DNA of 64,000 nucleotides from Maricaulaceae bacterium EIL42A08 (GCA_024178355.1 JAMZNZ010000006.1:124001-188000); one strand, 5' to 3'. Counted from the first letter of the stretch, positions 46,580 to 57,614 are shown. Program-made: numbers and translations. Notes: generated by a model from the letters alone, not told the origin.

Positions 46580-47398
46580 ATGTCCCGCCTTGCCCTGAAC
46601 CTGTCTGCTGCCGCCAGCCTTCTTGCTCTTGGTGCAGCGCCCGCCTTCGGCCAGCTTGCCGGTGGTGCAGCAGAGGTCGACCGGTCGCTGAATTTCGTTT
46701 CAGCTGGGGCAGCCTACCTGCCCGATTATACAGGGTCTGATGACTACCGCGTTATTCCATTTGGTGCGGTGCGTTGGCAGATTGGGGATATTGTAACACG
46801 GTCAGATGGCCCTGGGCTCGCGGTTGACTTGTATCGCAATGGTAGCGTGACGGCAGGTGTATTTGGCCGATGGGCTGCCGGTCGCAATGATGTCGATGAC
46901 GCAGTTGTTTCCCTGCTGCCAGAGATTGATAACTCGATCATTGCTGGCGGCTTCGTGGACGTGATGCTTGCGGAAAATTTCCTGACAGGTTTTGACCGCT
47001 TCGCCGTTAACCTACGGATTGGTGCGGACATTTTAGGGCGTTTTGAAGGCGCTGCTTGGACAGGTTCTGCCACCTATACAACTGCCCTTTCGCGCACCAG
47101 CCTTTTCGTGCTGTCAGCTTCGGTATCCGGATTTTCTGACAACTACGCCGATACGCTGTTCTCCATTGATGCAGCAGGCGCAACCGCGTCCGGCCTGCAG
47201 GCCTTTCAGGCCGAAGGCGGTGTGCAGGACATCGGCCTGACGTCCATCCTCACCGTCGGCGTCGGCGGAGAGTGGAATGTCAGCGGCATCCTGGGTGTGT
47301 CCCAGCTGCAGGGTGATTTCGCCGACAGCCCCATCGTAGCGGTGCGTGGCAGCGAGACACAGGTCTTTACCGGCGTCGCGCTTGGTCGTCGCTTCTAG
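46580..47398 (+). CDS. MipA/OmpV-family outer membrane protein
   Basis: 272 residues. Cleavable signal peptide (AFG), then alternating amphipathic strands through GAAYLPDYTGSDDYRVIPFGAVRW, GVFGRWAAGRNDVDDA, and a C-terminal Phe (LGRRF) as needed for outer-membrane insertion. MipA-like proteins scaffold murein enzymes or form small porins. A GGAG site precedes the start. Confidence 0.85.
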   Translation: MSRLALNLSAAASLLALGAAPAFGQLAGGAAEVDRSLNFVSAGAAYLPDYTGSDDYRVIPFGAVRWQIGDIVTRSDGPGLAVDLYRNGSVTAGVFGRWAAGRNDVDDAVVSLLPEIDNSIIAGGFVDVMLAENFLTGFDRFAVNLRIGADILGRFEGAAWTGSATYTTALSRTSLFVLSASVSGFSDNYADTLFSIDAAGATASGLQAFQAEGGVQDIGLTSILTVGVGGEWNVSGILGVSQLQGDFADSPIVAVRGSETQVFTGVALGRRF

Positions 47399-47421
47399 GC
47401 ATTCAGAGTCAGGGCTGGGGC

Positions 47422-49407
47422 TTAGCCAGCCCAGCCGGACCGGCACACCACAAAGCTGAGCGCTGGCACCTCCACCGCATAGCTGCCCGGTGCAGATGCG
47501 GTCGGCGAGCACGTGCCCGAGCGGCTGGTCCAGGCCAGCGAGCGGCCGTCCACCACGACATTGGCGCTGCGGCTGACCTCATTGGCGTTGAACGCCACCA
47601 CGACCTCGGTGCCGCTTTCCTCATCAATGCGAGAAATCACGAACAGTCCGCCATGGGTGGAGACCGCCTCGCTTTCGTCCTCGGCAACATCAGCTGAGTT
47701 GGCAAACATGCCTTGTGACCCTGCGTCCTGAGGGCTGTCAAAATGGCGGACCAGCTGGCTGCCCCGACGAAGGGCGCGCTCTGAGGTGCGGATCCGGGCC
47801 ATCTCGGCAATCGCCTGGTAGAGCGGGTGAGACGGATCAAAGTTATTGTCAGCAGGCGTCGCATCGGTACCGATCTGGTCGTTGTCGATATAGATTGGGG
47901 TCACAGACGGGAACATGGTCTCGCGCGCGCCCTGGTCGTTGTAGTCCGACACAAAGCCCTGCTCATCGCCGTAATAGATTGTTGGCACGCCGCGCGTGAA
48001 CATCATCAGGGCGTGAGCAAGCTCCATGCGGGCCAGGGCTTCAGCGTCCAACATGTCCGGGTCGGCCTGGCGTAAAAACATGGAAAAGCGGCCCATGTCG
48101 TGATTGCCCAGGAAGGTCGGATTGATCCGCGCGGTTTCAAATCCGTCGGCATAGGCTGGATCAAACTCGTAAAGCCGCGACAGGACCGAGGTGGGCTGAC
48201 CGCCCGCGATCACCGCCTGCGCCGCGCCCTGAAAGGCAAAGTCGAGCGTTGATGGCAGGTGGCTTTCGACCGTGTGCGCGCCAAGGCGACCTGGATCAAA
48301 CTCATAGATCTCGCCGAACACATGGAAATGATCGATCCCCAGGCTGGCGGCGTGATCGACCATGGCCGGATTGAACTCAGCCCAGAATTCAGGGCGCACA
48401 TGCTTGACCGTATCGATACGGAAGCCATCCACGTTGAAATCGCTGATCCACTGCCGGTAGACATCGATCATGCCATTGACCACGGTCGGGTGCTCGGTGT
48501 TGAGGTCATCCAGGCCCGCAAAGTCGCCATAAAGCGCACTTTCACCGAACCAGAAGCTTTCACCGCGATTGTGGTAGAGCGTCAAATCGTTGAGCCAGGC
48601 GGGATTGCGAACGTTCTCGTCTTCTGGATCGATAGCTACTGTGTAGGCCCAGTTGGGGTTGGTCAGGTTGGCGTAGTTTTCCGCGGTGAGATTATGCGGA
48701 TCGTCGCCCAGGAAGCCCTCATTGATCGTTTCGCCATCGGGCCCGCCGATCGTGGTCCAGGGGTAGTCGGCTTTTGAGCGGTAGGGGCAGCCGCCCTGAG
48801 GGTCGATAAAGCCTTCAAACTCCGGATCATGGCATTCGCGCATATAGGCAACGTCGGCGGTATGGTTTGTGATGATGTCCATATAGACGCGCAGACCGCG
48901 GGCCTGGGCGGCATCTACAAATTCGGCAAAAGCTTCGCGTCCGCCCAGATGCTGGTCCACGCCCAGAAAATCGGTGATCCAGTAGCCGTGATATCCCGCG
49001 CTTTCCTGACCCGGCCCGCCCTGAACTGCACGGTTCTGGAAGATTGGGGTCAGCCAGATCGCGGTGACACCCAGGCCCTCTATATAATCAAGGCGCTGGG
49101 TCAGGCCCTGGAGGTCGCCGCCCTGGTAGAAGCCCTGGTGGGTGGGATCAAAGCCATGGTCGAGCCGCCCGCCTTCGATGCCGCCGGTATCGTTGGATGG
49201 GTCACCGTTCTCAAACCGGTCCGGCATGACGAAGTAGATAATCTCGTCTTCCGGGCGGCGGTCGGGTTGCGAGGCAAGCCGTTCAGCATTGGTCGGTCCG
49301 GTCATGCCCGGCGCGTCGCCTGATGGCAGGGCACAGGCTGGAGCGGCCAGAAGACTGGCCCCGGCAACGCCGCATAGCAGGGCTTGCGCCAATTTGCGCT
49401 CTATCAT
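47422..49407 (-). CDS. Secreted GH13 alpha-amylase
   Basis: 661 residues with a signal peptide (residues 1-26). Catalytic TIM-barrel motifs: DIITNHT near residue 175, DGFRIDTVKH with the nucleophile Asp near 328, FGEIYEF with the acid Glu near 363 and FLGNHDMGR with the transition-state Asp near 432. Two Cys pairs (ECHDP...GGCPY; GTCSP...FVVC) may be disulphides. A C-terminal all-beta domain closes the protein. Hydrolyses alpha-1,4-glucans outside the cell or in the periplasm. Divergent from the GH97 gene across a shared control region. Confidence 0.95.
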   Translation of the reverse strand: MIERKLAQALLCGVAGASLLAAPACALPSGDAPGMTGPTNAERLASQPDRRPEDEIIYFVMPDRFENGDPSNDTGGIEGGRLDHGFDPTHQGFYQGGDLQGLTQRLDYIEGLGVTAIWLTPIFQNRAVQGGPGQESAGYHGYWITDFLGVDQHLGGREAFAEFVDAAQARGLRVYMDIITNHTADVAYMRECHDPEFEGFIDPQGGCPYRSKADYPWTTIGGPDGETINEGFLGDDPHNLTAENYANLTNPNWAYTVAIDPEDENVRNPAWLNDLTLYHNRGESFWFGESALYGDFAGLDDLNTEHPTVVNGMIDVYRQWISDFNVDGFRIDTVKHVRPEFWAEFNPAMVDHAASLGIDHFHVFGEIYEFDPGRLGAHTVESHLPSTLDFAFQGAAQAVIAGGQPTSVLSRLYEFDPAYADGFETARINPTFLGNHDMGRFSMFLRQADPDMLDAEALARMELAHALMMFTRGVPTIYYGDEQGFVSDYNDQGARETMFPSVTPIYIDNDQIGTDATPADNNFDPSHPLYQAIAEMARIRTSERALRRGSQLVRHFDSPQDAGSQGMFANSADVAEDESEAVSTHGGLFVISRIDEESGTEVVVAFNANEVSRSANVVVDGRSLAWTSRSGTCSPTASAPGSYAVEVPALSFVVCRSGWAG

Positions 49408-49578
49408 GGTGAACCTCCCGAGGCTTTATTTGCGGGTCAGTCTACCGATTGGTGCGGCGAAGTCACGCAAAAGCGGACAAGTTATTGCGTAAATTTGCAA
49501 CATGTGTGCACCCTGTCGGTCAATGAGAGGCGGTAGCGCACCTTGCACAGCCGCAACAAAAACAACGGGAGACATGGC
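49408..49578. promoter_or_regulatory. Divergent control region of the starch cluster
   Basis: 171 bases between the amylase and GH97 starts. The half-sites TTGC (49485) and GCAA (49497) flank eight bases and form an imperfect 16-base palindrome (TTGCGTAAATTTGCAA), a possible operator for a LacI-type regulator of maltodextrin genes. No regulator gene is in the window. Confidence 0.35.
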
Positions 49579-51765
49579 ATGGCCACTCAGCTTGGCGGGC
49601 CCATCATATCAACAGCTCAGCTCAAAAATCTGCTATTTGCAGGTTTTTGCGTCAGCTTGCTAGCCGCATGCGGCTCACCTCAGTCCTCGGAGAATTCTGA
49701 TGCCGGTACTCCCCGGGCTGCAAGGGGCGAGGTAAGCGGTCCACTGGCAAACGCAGCGCCTGAGCCGCTGGATGTGGGGCCCGTCATCACCGATCCGGTA
49801 AGCGTCGCTTCGCCGGATGGGCGGACCGTCGTGCGGGTCTGGAGCGAGGCGGGTGAGCCCCACTACACGGTGGAGCGCGATGGCGTGTCGGTGCTGGCAA
49901 ATTCCCAGATGGGGTTTCGCTTTGCTGAAGGGCCGAACCTGGAAGCAGGTCTGGTCCTGACCGACGCGCTGACAAACTCCCATGATGAAAGCTGGGAGCA
50001 GCCGTGGGGCGAGCGCCGGATCGTGCGCGATCACCATAATGAGCTGGCGGCCACCTTCACCTCGACCGAGTTCGAGGGCGGTCAATTCACCGTGCGCTTC
50101 CGGGTCTTTGATGCCGGCATTGGTTTCCGCTTCGAGGTCGAGCGCGGTGCGGATGGAGAGGCGCCGGTGGAGATCACCGACGAGTTGACCGAGTTCCATC
50201 TGGCCAGCACTGGCGAAGCCTGGTGGACCCCCGCTCACGAGTTCAATCGCTATGAATATATTTATTCAAATGGGGCAGTGGAAGACGCGGCCAACGCACA
50301 CACGCCGTTCACTGTGCGTCTGGAAGGCGGGCAATATCTGGCGATCCACGAGGCGGCGCTGGTGGACTACTCGGCCATGTCGCTGGACCAGCGGCGCGAC
50401 CGGGTGTTTGAGGCAGAGCTGCGCAGCTGGAGCGATGGCGGCAAGGTGCGTACCACCGCTCACTTCACCACACCGTGGCGTACGATCCAAATTGCTGATG
50501 ATGCGCCCGGCCTGATCAATGGCACCGACATCACGCTAAATCTGAATGAGCCGAACGTACTGGGCGATGTCAGCTGGCTGGAGCCCGGCAATTATGTCGG
50601 CATCTGGTGGGGCATGCACCTGAATGAATATACGTGGGGGTCGGGCCCGAACCACGGTGCCACCACCGAGCGGACCCGCGATTATATCGACTTTGCCGCC
50701 GAAAATGGCTTTGTCGGTGTGCTGGTCGAGGGCTGGAATATCGGCTGGGACGGCGACTGGTTCAATAATGGTGAGATCATCGATTTTACAACGCCCTACC
50801 CCGATTTCGATCTGGAAGGCCTGTCTGCCTATGCCGAAGAACGCGGTGTCCGCCTGATCGGCCACCACGAGACGTCGGCGGCCATCACCAACTATGAAAA
50901 CCAGATGGAAGACGCCTTCGCGCTCTATGAGCGCATGGGGATCCGCGCAGTGAAAACCGGCTATGTGGACGATGCTGGTGAGGTCTTGCGCCGGGATGAA
51001 GCCGGCCATGCCCGCTATGAGTGGCACGACAGCCAATTTATGGTCGGCCATCATGCCCGGGTTGCCGAGGTCGCAGCGCGTCATCGTGTGGCGATCAATG
51101 CCCACGAGCCGATCAAGGATACGGGCCTGCGCCGGACCTACCCCAATCTGATGACGCGAGAAGGTGTGCGCGGGCAGGAATTTAACGCCTGGGGCGATCC
51201 GCCCAACGGCCCCTCCCACACGCCGACGATTGCTTATACGCGCATGCTGGCCGGCCCCGCCGACTTCACGCCGGGCATCTTTGATCTGACCTTTGAGCGT
51301 AGTGATGGACGCCGCGGCGTGCAGACCACACTTTCCAAGCAGCTGGCGCTTTATGTGGTGCTCTACAGCCCGCTTCAGATGGCGGCTGACCTGATCGAAA
51401 ATTACGACGACCATCCGGAAATGTTCCAGTTTATCCGGGATGTTCCGGCCGACTGGGAAGAGTCCATCGCGCTCCAGGGCGAGGTCGGTGAGTATGTGGT
51501 TCAGGTGCGTCAGGACCGGGCCAGCGCCGACTGGTATCTGGGGGCGATCACCGATGAAACCCCGCGGGGCCTGTCGGTTCCGCTCGACTTCCTGGAAGAC
51601 GGTATCACATACACCGCCCAGATCTATCGCGACCGGGCTGATGCCCACTGGCTGACCAACCCTTACGCCTATGTGGTGGAGGAGCGTGAGGTCACTTCGG
51701 CGGACGTTATGGAGCTGCCGCTGGCGGCCAGCGGGGGTGCCGCAATCCGCTTTGTAGCCCCATGA
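49579..51765 (+). CDS. GH97 alpha-glucosidase lipoprotein
   Basis: 728 residues from ATG 49579 with a GGGAGA site; the frame is open to 49543 but lacks a signal there. Lipobox LLAAC near residue 31. Family blocks: RFAEGPNLEAGL, WEQPWGERRIVRDHHNEL, FRFEVERG, YVGIWWGMH, and the catalytic region GYVDDAGE, INAHEPIKDTGLRRTYPN and REGVRGQEFNAW. Glu in HEP and Glu in GQEF match the two Glu of inverting GH97 enzymes such as SusB (E508, E532), pointing to an inverting alpha-glucosidase. Overlaps the downstream esterase by four bases (ATGA). Confidence 0.93.
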   Translation: MATQLGGPIISTAQLKNLLFAGFCVSLLAACGSPQSSENSDAGTPRAARGEVSGPLANAAPEPLDVGPVITDPVSVASPDGRTVVRVWSEAGEPHYTVERDGVSVLANSQMGFRFAEGPNLEAGLVLTDALTNSHDESWEQPWGERRIVRDHHNELAATFTSTEFEGGQFTVRFRVFDAGIGFRFEVERGADGEAPVEITDELTEFHLASTGEAWWTPAHEFNRYEYIYSNGAVEDAANAHTPFTVRLEGGQYLAIHEAALVDYSAMSLDQRRDRVFEAELRSWSDGGKVRTTAHFTTPWRTIQIADDAPGLINGTDITLNLNEPNVLGDVSWLEPGNYVGIWWGMHLNEYTWGSGPNHGATTERTRDYIDFAAENGFVGVLVEGWNIGWDGDWFNNGEIIDFTTPYPDFDLEGLSAYAEERGVRLIGHHETSAAITNYENQMEDAFALYERMGIRAVKTGYVDDAGEVLRRDEAGHARYEWHDSQFMVGHHARVAEVAARHRVAINAHEPIKDTGLRRTYPNLMTREGVRGQEFNAWGDPPNGPSHTPTIAYTRMLAGPADFTPGIFDLTFERSDGRRGVQTTLSKQLALYVVLYSPLQMAADLIENYDDHPEMFQFIRDVPADWEESIALQGEVGEYVVQVRQDRASADWYLGAITDETPRGLSVPLDFLEDGITYTAQIYRDRADAHWLTNPYAYVVEEREVTSADVMELPLAASGGAAIRFVAP

Positions 51766-53024
51766 GGGGTCTGGCGAGCGCCCTGATTGCAGCGGCGCTT
51801 GCCGCCTGCGGGCCGGAAGCCGAGCGGGTCGCTGTGCCGCCGGTTGAGGCGGAGGACGGGCTGGTTGCGGTGACTATCAACGCAACGGTGCCCGACGACG
51901 CAGGCGAGATTTATCTGGCTGCAAACATTGATGCTTTGGGCCTCTGGCGCGCCGATGGTCAGCTGATGACCGGCGAGGGGCGGTACCGCACCACGACGCT
52001 GGCGCTGCGGGACGGGTTTGCGCTGGAGTTCAAGCTCACCGGCGGCAGCTGGGACACCGAAGGTACCGGTCCATCCGGCACCGTTTTGCCAAACTTCTCC
52101 CACACGGTGGAGGCGGGTGGCGACAATGTCGTTGAAGTCGAGATTGTTGATTTCAAGTGGCCAGCTGACGCCTATATCGCCGATGTTGAAGGCTCTGGCG
52201 TGCTGGGCGCGCTGATCTACTGGACTGATGTTGAAAGCCAATTCTTCGACGTCACCCGTCATGTTTCGGTCTGGCTGCCGCCGGGCTATGACGCGGACCC
52301 AGAGCGCAATTACCCGGTCATCTACATGCATGACGGGCAGAATCTGTTCGACCCCCGCATCGCCAATACCGGCACCGACTGGGGCGTCGATGAAGCGATG
52401 ATGCGCAATGTGGAGGCGGGTCTGCACGATCCGGCCATCGTGGTTGGCATCTGGAGCACGAATATTCGCGGCTTCGAGCTGTCGCCCTGGCATGGCGGGC
52501 CGCGCTATGCGGCCATGATCATTGAAGAAATCATGCCGCGTGTGAATGCTCAGTTTCGCACCCTCACTGGTTCAGAGCACACTTTCACCATGGGCTCGTC
52601 CATGGGTGGCCTGATCAGCCAGTATCTGGTGCGCTCTCACTCAGAGGTGTTCAATGCGTGTGGCTGTGTGTCGACCCACGTGCCCTTTAGCCCGGCTCAG
52701 GCGGAGGAATTCCTGGGTCTTGATCCGGGCGATTATGCCGATCCGGAGCGGCCCTATCTGTTAGTCGCTGCGGACCAGGATACCCCGATCCCTGACCAGA
52801 TTCGGCTGTACTTTGACTATGGCGATATTACGCTCGATGAGACCTACCCGCCCATCCATGACGCTCTGCGTCCGTGGCTGGAATCTCAGGGCCTGGTCGA
52901 GGGCGAGCGCTACGCCATGCGCCGCTTCGAAGGCGCCCCCCACAACGAGGCCGCCTGGCGCGAACGGGTGCATCTCCAGCTCGCGTGGCTGCTCGGCGGG
53001 CATGACCCGAACGGGCTGGAGTGA
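51762..53024 (+). CDS. CBM20-like plus esterase-D-type alpha/beta hydrolase lipoprotein
   Basis: 420 residues. Lipobox LAAC (Cys16). Residues 35-135 look like a starch-binding (CBM20-like) beta sandwich: VAVTINATVP, GEIYLAANIDALGLW, ALEFKLTGGSWDTEG. Residues 150-415 are an esterase of the IroE/enterochelin-esterase-like class: VSVWLPPGYD, VIYMHDGQNLFD, nucleophile in TMGSSMGG, and His in GAPHNEAAW. It is translationally coupled to GH97, so probably acts on the same glucan, perhaps removing acyl groups (inference). Confidence 0.87.
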   Translation: MRGLASALIAAALAACGPEAERVAVPPVEAEDGLVAVTINATVPDDAGEIYLAANIDALGLWRADGQLMTGEGRYRTTTLALRDGFALEFKLTGGSWDTEGTGPSGTVLPNFSHTVEAGGDNVVEVEIVDFKWPADAYIADVEGSGVLGALIYWTDVESQFFDVTRHVSVWLPPGYDADPERNYPVIYMHDGQNLFDPRIANTGTDWGVDEAMMRNVEAGLHDPAIVVGIWSTNIRGFELSPWHGGPRYAAMIIEEIMPRVNAQFRTLTGSEHTFTMGSSMGGLISQYLVRSHSEVFNACGCVSTHVPFSPAQAEEFLGLDPGDYADPERPYLLVAADQDTPIPDQIRLYFDYGDITLDETYPPIHDALRPWLESQGLVEGERYAMRRFEGAPHNEAAWRERVHLQLAWLLGGHDPNGLE

Positions 53025-53063
53025 GGGGGGCGTAGTGTTGGCAAAGGAGGCGTAAATCACCTC

Positions 53064-53139
53064 CGTTATCCCAAACTTGATTTGGGACCCAGTGGTTCTG
53101 TCGGAGCGGCTGGGTCCTGAATTAAACTCAAAGATGACG
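53064..53139. repeat. REP-like palindromic repeat, class A copy 3
   Basis: CGTTATCCCAAAC-TTGATTTGGGACCCAG at the left matches copy 1 almost base for base; the right end GGGTCCT...AAACTCAAAGATGACG matches copy 2. First half of the 311-base gene-free stretch 53025-53335. Confidence 0.78.
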
Positions 53140-53164
53140 CTGAGAGAGTAACGCGCGCGTCTAC

Positions 53165-53289
53165 ACCTGTCCCGGCCGACCAGCGGGAGCGCCGGGATCT
53201 GCGGGTGGCGTCCCTGTGATGGCGCTCAGCCGCCTGCGATAGACCCCGGCTCTGCCCCCGGATCGGGTCCGGGGTTGGCCGGGGCAGGT
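53165..53289. repeat. REP-like palindromic repeat, class B copy 2
   Basis: Ends ACCTGTCCCGGCC (53165-53177) and GGCCGGGGCAGGT (53277-53289) are inverted, with inner hairpin CCCCCGGATCGGGTCCGGGG. Same ends as the copy at 20841. With the class A copy it accounts for almost all of the gap before asd; no gene or promoter seen in it. Confidence 0.78.
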
Positions 53290-53335
53290 ATTCTGATAGC
53301 TGGTTCGGTCTCTGATCCAGGTGAGGGACGAACCC

Positions 53336-54361
53336 CTACCGCCGTAGCCACCCGGCATTCACGCACCCTTCTGCGATCTGAACCGCGTTAAGCGCGGCAC
53401 CTTTGCGCAGGTTGTCGGACACGATCCACAGGGCGAGACCGTTGTCGACGGTGGGGTCGTTGCGCACGCGGCTGACGAAGGTGGCGAACTCACCGACGCT
53501 TTCAACCGGCGTAACATAGGCAGGATCGTCTTCATCGGCGCGGTCGATCAGCATCAGGCCTGGGGCCTCGCGTAAGAGGTTTTTCGCGTCCTCTGCGGAC
53601 AGCTCTTCATTGAGCTCCAGGTGGGCGGCGACGCAGTGGCCGACAAAGACCGGAACCCGGGCGCAGGTGGCAAACAGCTTCACCTTCGGATCCAGAATTT
53701 TCTTCGTCTCCACCGTCATCTTCCACTCTTCCTTTGTGGAGCCGTCCTCCATGAAGCTGTCGATTTTCGGGATGACGTTAAAGGCGATCTGCTTGTCGAA
53801 GGCCTGGGGCTCGATGGGGTCGTTCACATAGATGGCGCGGGTCTGGTGCCACAGCTCGTCCATCGCCTCCTTGCCGCCGCCGGAGGTCGACTGATAGGTC
53901 GCCACGCTGGCGCGCTTGATGCCAGCCCGGTCGTGAATGGGCTTTAGCGCCACCACCGTCTGGATGGTCGAGCAGTTCGGATTGGCGATGATATTCTTCT
54001 TCGGGCGGGCCGACAGCGCTTCAGGGTTCACCTCCGGCACCACCAGGGGCACTTCCGGGTCCATGCGCCAGGCCGAGGAGTTGTCGATGACAAGGGCACC
54101 GGCCTTGGCGATTTTCGGAGCCATCTCTTTGGACAGCTCCCCGCCCGCGCTCATCAAGACCAGGTCAACCTGAGAGAAGTCGAACGTGTCGGCGTCCTTG
54201 ATCTTCAGCGTCTTGTCACCATAGCTCACCTCACGGCCCACCGACTTGCGGCTGGCCAGCGCATAGACAGTGTCGGCCGGGAAGAGGCGCTCTTCCAGAA
54301 TGGTCAGCATTTCAGCGCCAACCGCACCGGTCGCACCAAGAACAGCAATATTGAGAGCCAT
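53336..54361 (-). CDS. asd: Aspartate-semialdehyde dehydrogenase
   Basis: 341 residues, homotetrameric enzyme of the aspartate pathway (lysine, threonine, methionine and diaminopimelate). GATGAVGAEM NADP site at the N-terminus, catalytic Cys in ANPNCSTIQ, and the GGGKEAMDEL and HCVAAHLEL (catalytic His) motifs. Length as expected. The stop lies at the edge of the repeat region. Confidence 0.97.
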   Translation of the reverse strand: MALNIAVLGATGAVGAEMLTILEERLFPADTVYALASRKSVGREVSYGDKTLKIKDADTFDFSQVDLVLMSAGGELSKEMAPKIAKAGALVIDNSSAWRMDPEVPLVVPEVNPEALSARPKKNIIANPNCSTIQTVVALKPIHDRAGIKRASVATYQSTSGGGKEAMDELWHQTRAIYVNDPIEPQAFDKQIAFNVIPKIDSFMEDGSTKEEWKMTVETKKILDPKVKLFATCARVPVFVGHCVAAHLELNEELSAEDAKNLLREAPGLMLIDRADEDDPAYVTPVESVGEFATFVSRVRNDPTVDNGLALWIVSDNLRKGAALNAVQIAEGCVNAGWLRR

Positions 54362-54487
54362 GACATCGGTCCTGTTTTGCGCCCATCTTCAAAGGCGGGA
54401 TCGCGAAGGAGAAACACCGCAGATACTACGGCGCACCCGAGGTAAGCAATTTCAGCGTCTGATCAAGCGCGATGCTGTAATCGTGGG

Positions 54488-55785
54488 CTAAATGGCGGGG
54501 GCTTCAAGTGGCAGATCGATATGAAAAGCCGCTCCGTTGCGGACGTCCGGATCGAGAGAAAGCGTGCCTCCGGACAGCTCGATGATGTCGCGGGCAATGG
54601 TCAGGCCGAGGCCCGATCCGGCATTGCCCCGATTGCGGCTGTCCTCACCCTGACCGAAGCGTTCGAACACCAGTTCGTGTAGTCTTCAGGGATGCCCGGC
54701 CCGGTGTCCTGAACGGTGATACGAATGGAACCGGCGTCTGTTTCACGCGCCTTCAGGGTGGCACCACCCTCCTCGGTGAACTTCACGGCATTGCCAAGAA
54801 GATTGATCAGGACCTGGCGCAGGCGGCTGCGATCATGGTGACAGGTCAGGGCCCGGGTTTGGGGATCGGCCTCCACTGTCAGCGAAAGGCGCTTTGTTTG
54901 CGCCGCGCCTGTGGTTGCCGCGATCGCGTCATCCAGGCAGGGGCCAAGTTCAAAGGAGGAGAGGGCCAGTTCCATCCGACCGGCCTCAATCCGCGACAGG
55001 TCAAGGACGTCCTGGATCAGATCCTGCAGCGCCTCACCCGACTTCAGGATGATGGACAGGCGGTGTCGTTGATCATCGCTCAGCTCGGTATCGCGCATCA
55101 CCTGAGCCATCCCCAGTACGCCATTAAGCGGTGTGCGCAGCTCATGGCTCATATTGGAAAGAAACTTGGTCTTGGCCGCGTTGGCACGGTCAGCCTCTGC
55201 GCGGGCATCGGTCAGATGGCTGATAAGGCGCTGCGAGTCCCCGGCAAAGACACCAACAGCCACCGCGATAATGGCTGTCGCAGCAATAAGAAGCACGGCC
55301 GCGGCAGTGCTCGTGACATCGGCCGGGTAGGGTGTGTCGCTGACCCAGCCCATTCTAGCGCTAAACACCTGTGCAGCGAGCGTTAGAGCCACAGCGCCGC
55401 AAGCGACAAGAGCTGCGCGCGCACCAAGGAATATCGCGGCACAGGCCGGAGCTGTCAGGATCAACGGGGTCAGATAGCCTTCTACCCCGCCATTGGTCAG
55501 GCTTGCGCCAAAGACACCCAGGGTCAGCAAGCCCACAATGGTGATCGCCCCCAGTGAATAGCCCCACGGCTGCACCGCAATCCAGGCAATTGCGAGAAGA
55601 ATCAGGACGGATATACCGCCCACAATCTTGGCCGGGGTCAGACCGGGCAGCAGAATGGCTACAGCGACCAGATAAATCGACAGGATAGCCGCGACGCAGA
55701 TGGCGACCTGCCGTAGCAATTCTGGCCGGTTGATCGCAGCGCTCGGTACCGGGGGTGATGGCGATTGCTTGTTCAGCTTTGACAA
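54488..55785 (-). pseudogene. Histidine kinase interrupted by a one-base frameshift
   Basis: Start is TTG (55783-55785) with GGAG eight bases before it. Six or so membrane segments lie in residues 25-185 (no periplasmic sensor loop), then DHp with SHELRTPLNG and the ATPase motifs NLLGNAVKFT and DTGPGIPED. At 54677-54678 (complement reads TAC-AC-GAA) the frame slips: the next codon in the original frame gives non-homologous WCSNASV... and a stop at 54601, while the shifted frame reads ELVFERFGQGEDSRN, then GSGLGLTIARD and ends at 54488. A single missing base restores one continuous 430-residue kinase. No receiver or response regulator is adjacent. Confidence 0.88.
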
Positions 55786-55895
55786 TATCCTAACTCCCGC
55801 TTCTCAGCCTGAACTGATGCGGAATCAATGTCTTGCATAAAGGCATTCAAGCGAGAGCGGATCAAACCGCTCGTGGAATACGCCCCGGCTGACGA

Positions 55896-56330
55896 TCAGC
55901 CCTCTATGACCGGATCGCGGGAATGAGGCGCGTCCGCTCCCGAGCTTGGGTTCACTAACACCCGTGCCACCATCAGACCCCCAAGGGTCACCCCCGGAAA
56001 GAGTGCGCGGGGCATGACAACCTCCAGCGGGACGCCATAGCTGGGGTTCAGGAAGGCCGCCCAGTAGACCCAGAAGCCTGCGGCAGCGAGTGCCAGAGGC
56101 AAAACAGCTGCAGTGACAAGCTTGCCGACCTTGCCGGGCACTATGCGTGTGGCAAAGCACGTGATGGCGACCTGGATCAGGGCGGTCAGCGCGACAAGCA
56201 GCACAACCGAGATGACATAGGTCAGGTTAAAGCTGGCCGGGGCGGCGGCGAGATACTTCTGACCTGAGTAAAAGATCAGGAAGCCAACGATCAGAATCGA
56301 AACAACGAGATTGGGGAGATTGCGGATCAT
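55896..56330 (-). CDS. Unknown four-helix membrane protein
   Basis: 144 residues from ATG 56328-56330. Hydrophobic segments near 8-25, 38-58, 75-95 and 104-124. The arrangement VSILIVGFLIFYSGQKYLAAAP and AAGFWVYWAAF is not one I can assign. A palindrome CCATAC-GATGG-GTATGG (56350-56366) lies 20 bases upstream and may be an operator. Followed by the terminated mdh gene on the same strand. Confidence 0.7.
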   Translation of the reverse strand: MIRNLPNLVVSILIVGFLIFYSGQKYLAAAPASFNLTYVISVVLLVALTALIQVAITCFATRIVPGKVGKLVTAAVLPLALAAAGFWVYWAAFLNPSYGVPLEVVMPRALFPGVTLGGLMVARVLVNPSSGADAPHSRDPVIEG

Positions 56331-56349
56331 TTGTGACGCCTTCTTATTT

Positions 56350-56366
56350 CCATACGATGGGTATGG
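56350..56366. promoter_or_regulatory. Palindrome upstream of the membrane protein
   Basis: CCATAC/GTATGG arms with a 5-base centre, 20 bases before the start codon. Candidate operator. Confidence 0.3.
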
Positions 56367-56452
56367 ATTAGAGGCGCGTGGCGAGAATGACGAGTGAAAC
56401 TGCCGCAAGGTTGATCGCGTTCACGTGAAAAGTCTGACCATGCGGCAATAAA

Positions 56453-56482
56453 AAGCCCCCGAGCGTCGCCGCTCGGGGGCTT
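56453..56482 (-). terminator. Rho-independent terminator after mdh
   Basis: AAGCCCCCGAGC (56453) and GCTCGGGGGCTT (56471-56482); read on the minus strand it ends in TTTTTATT. It lies 24 bases beyond the mdh stop. Confidence 0.92.
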
Positions 56483-56505
56483 CTGTAACGTCTATGGCGA
56501 GGCGC

Positions 56506-57546
<1,041 letters not shown>

Positions 57547-57614
57547 CTAACCCTGATACACAGTGTGCGCAATGAAACCGCTGTAGCACCTTGACCGGTT
57601 ATCCCTAAGGTTGC

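Noticed and set aside
50536-51648. 370-codon open frame on the minus strand
   Set aside because: Antisense to the well-supported GH97 gene; no domain signature.
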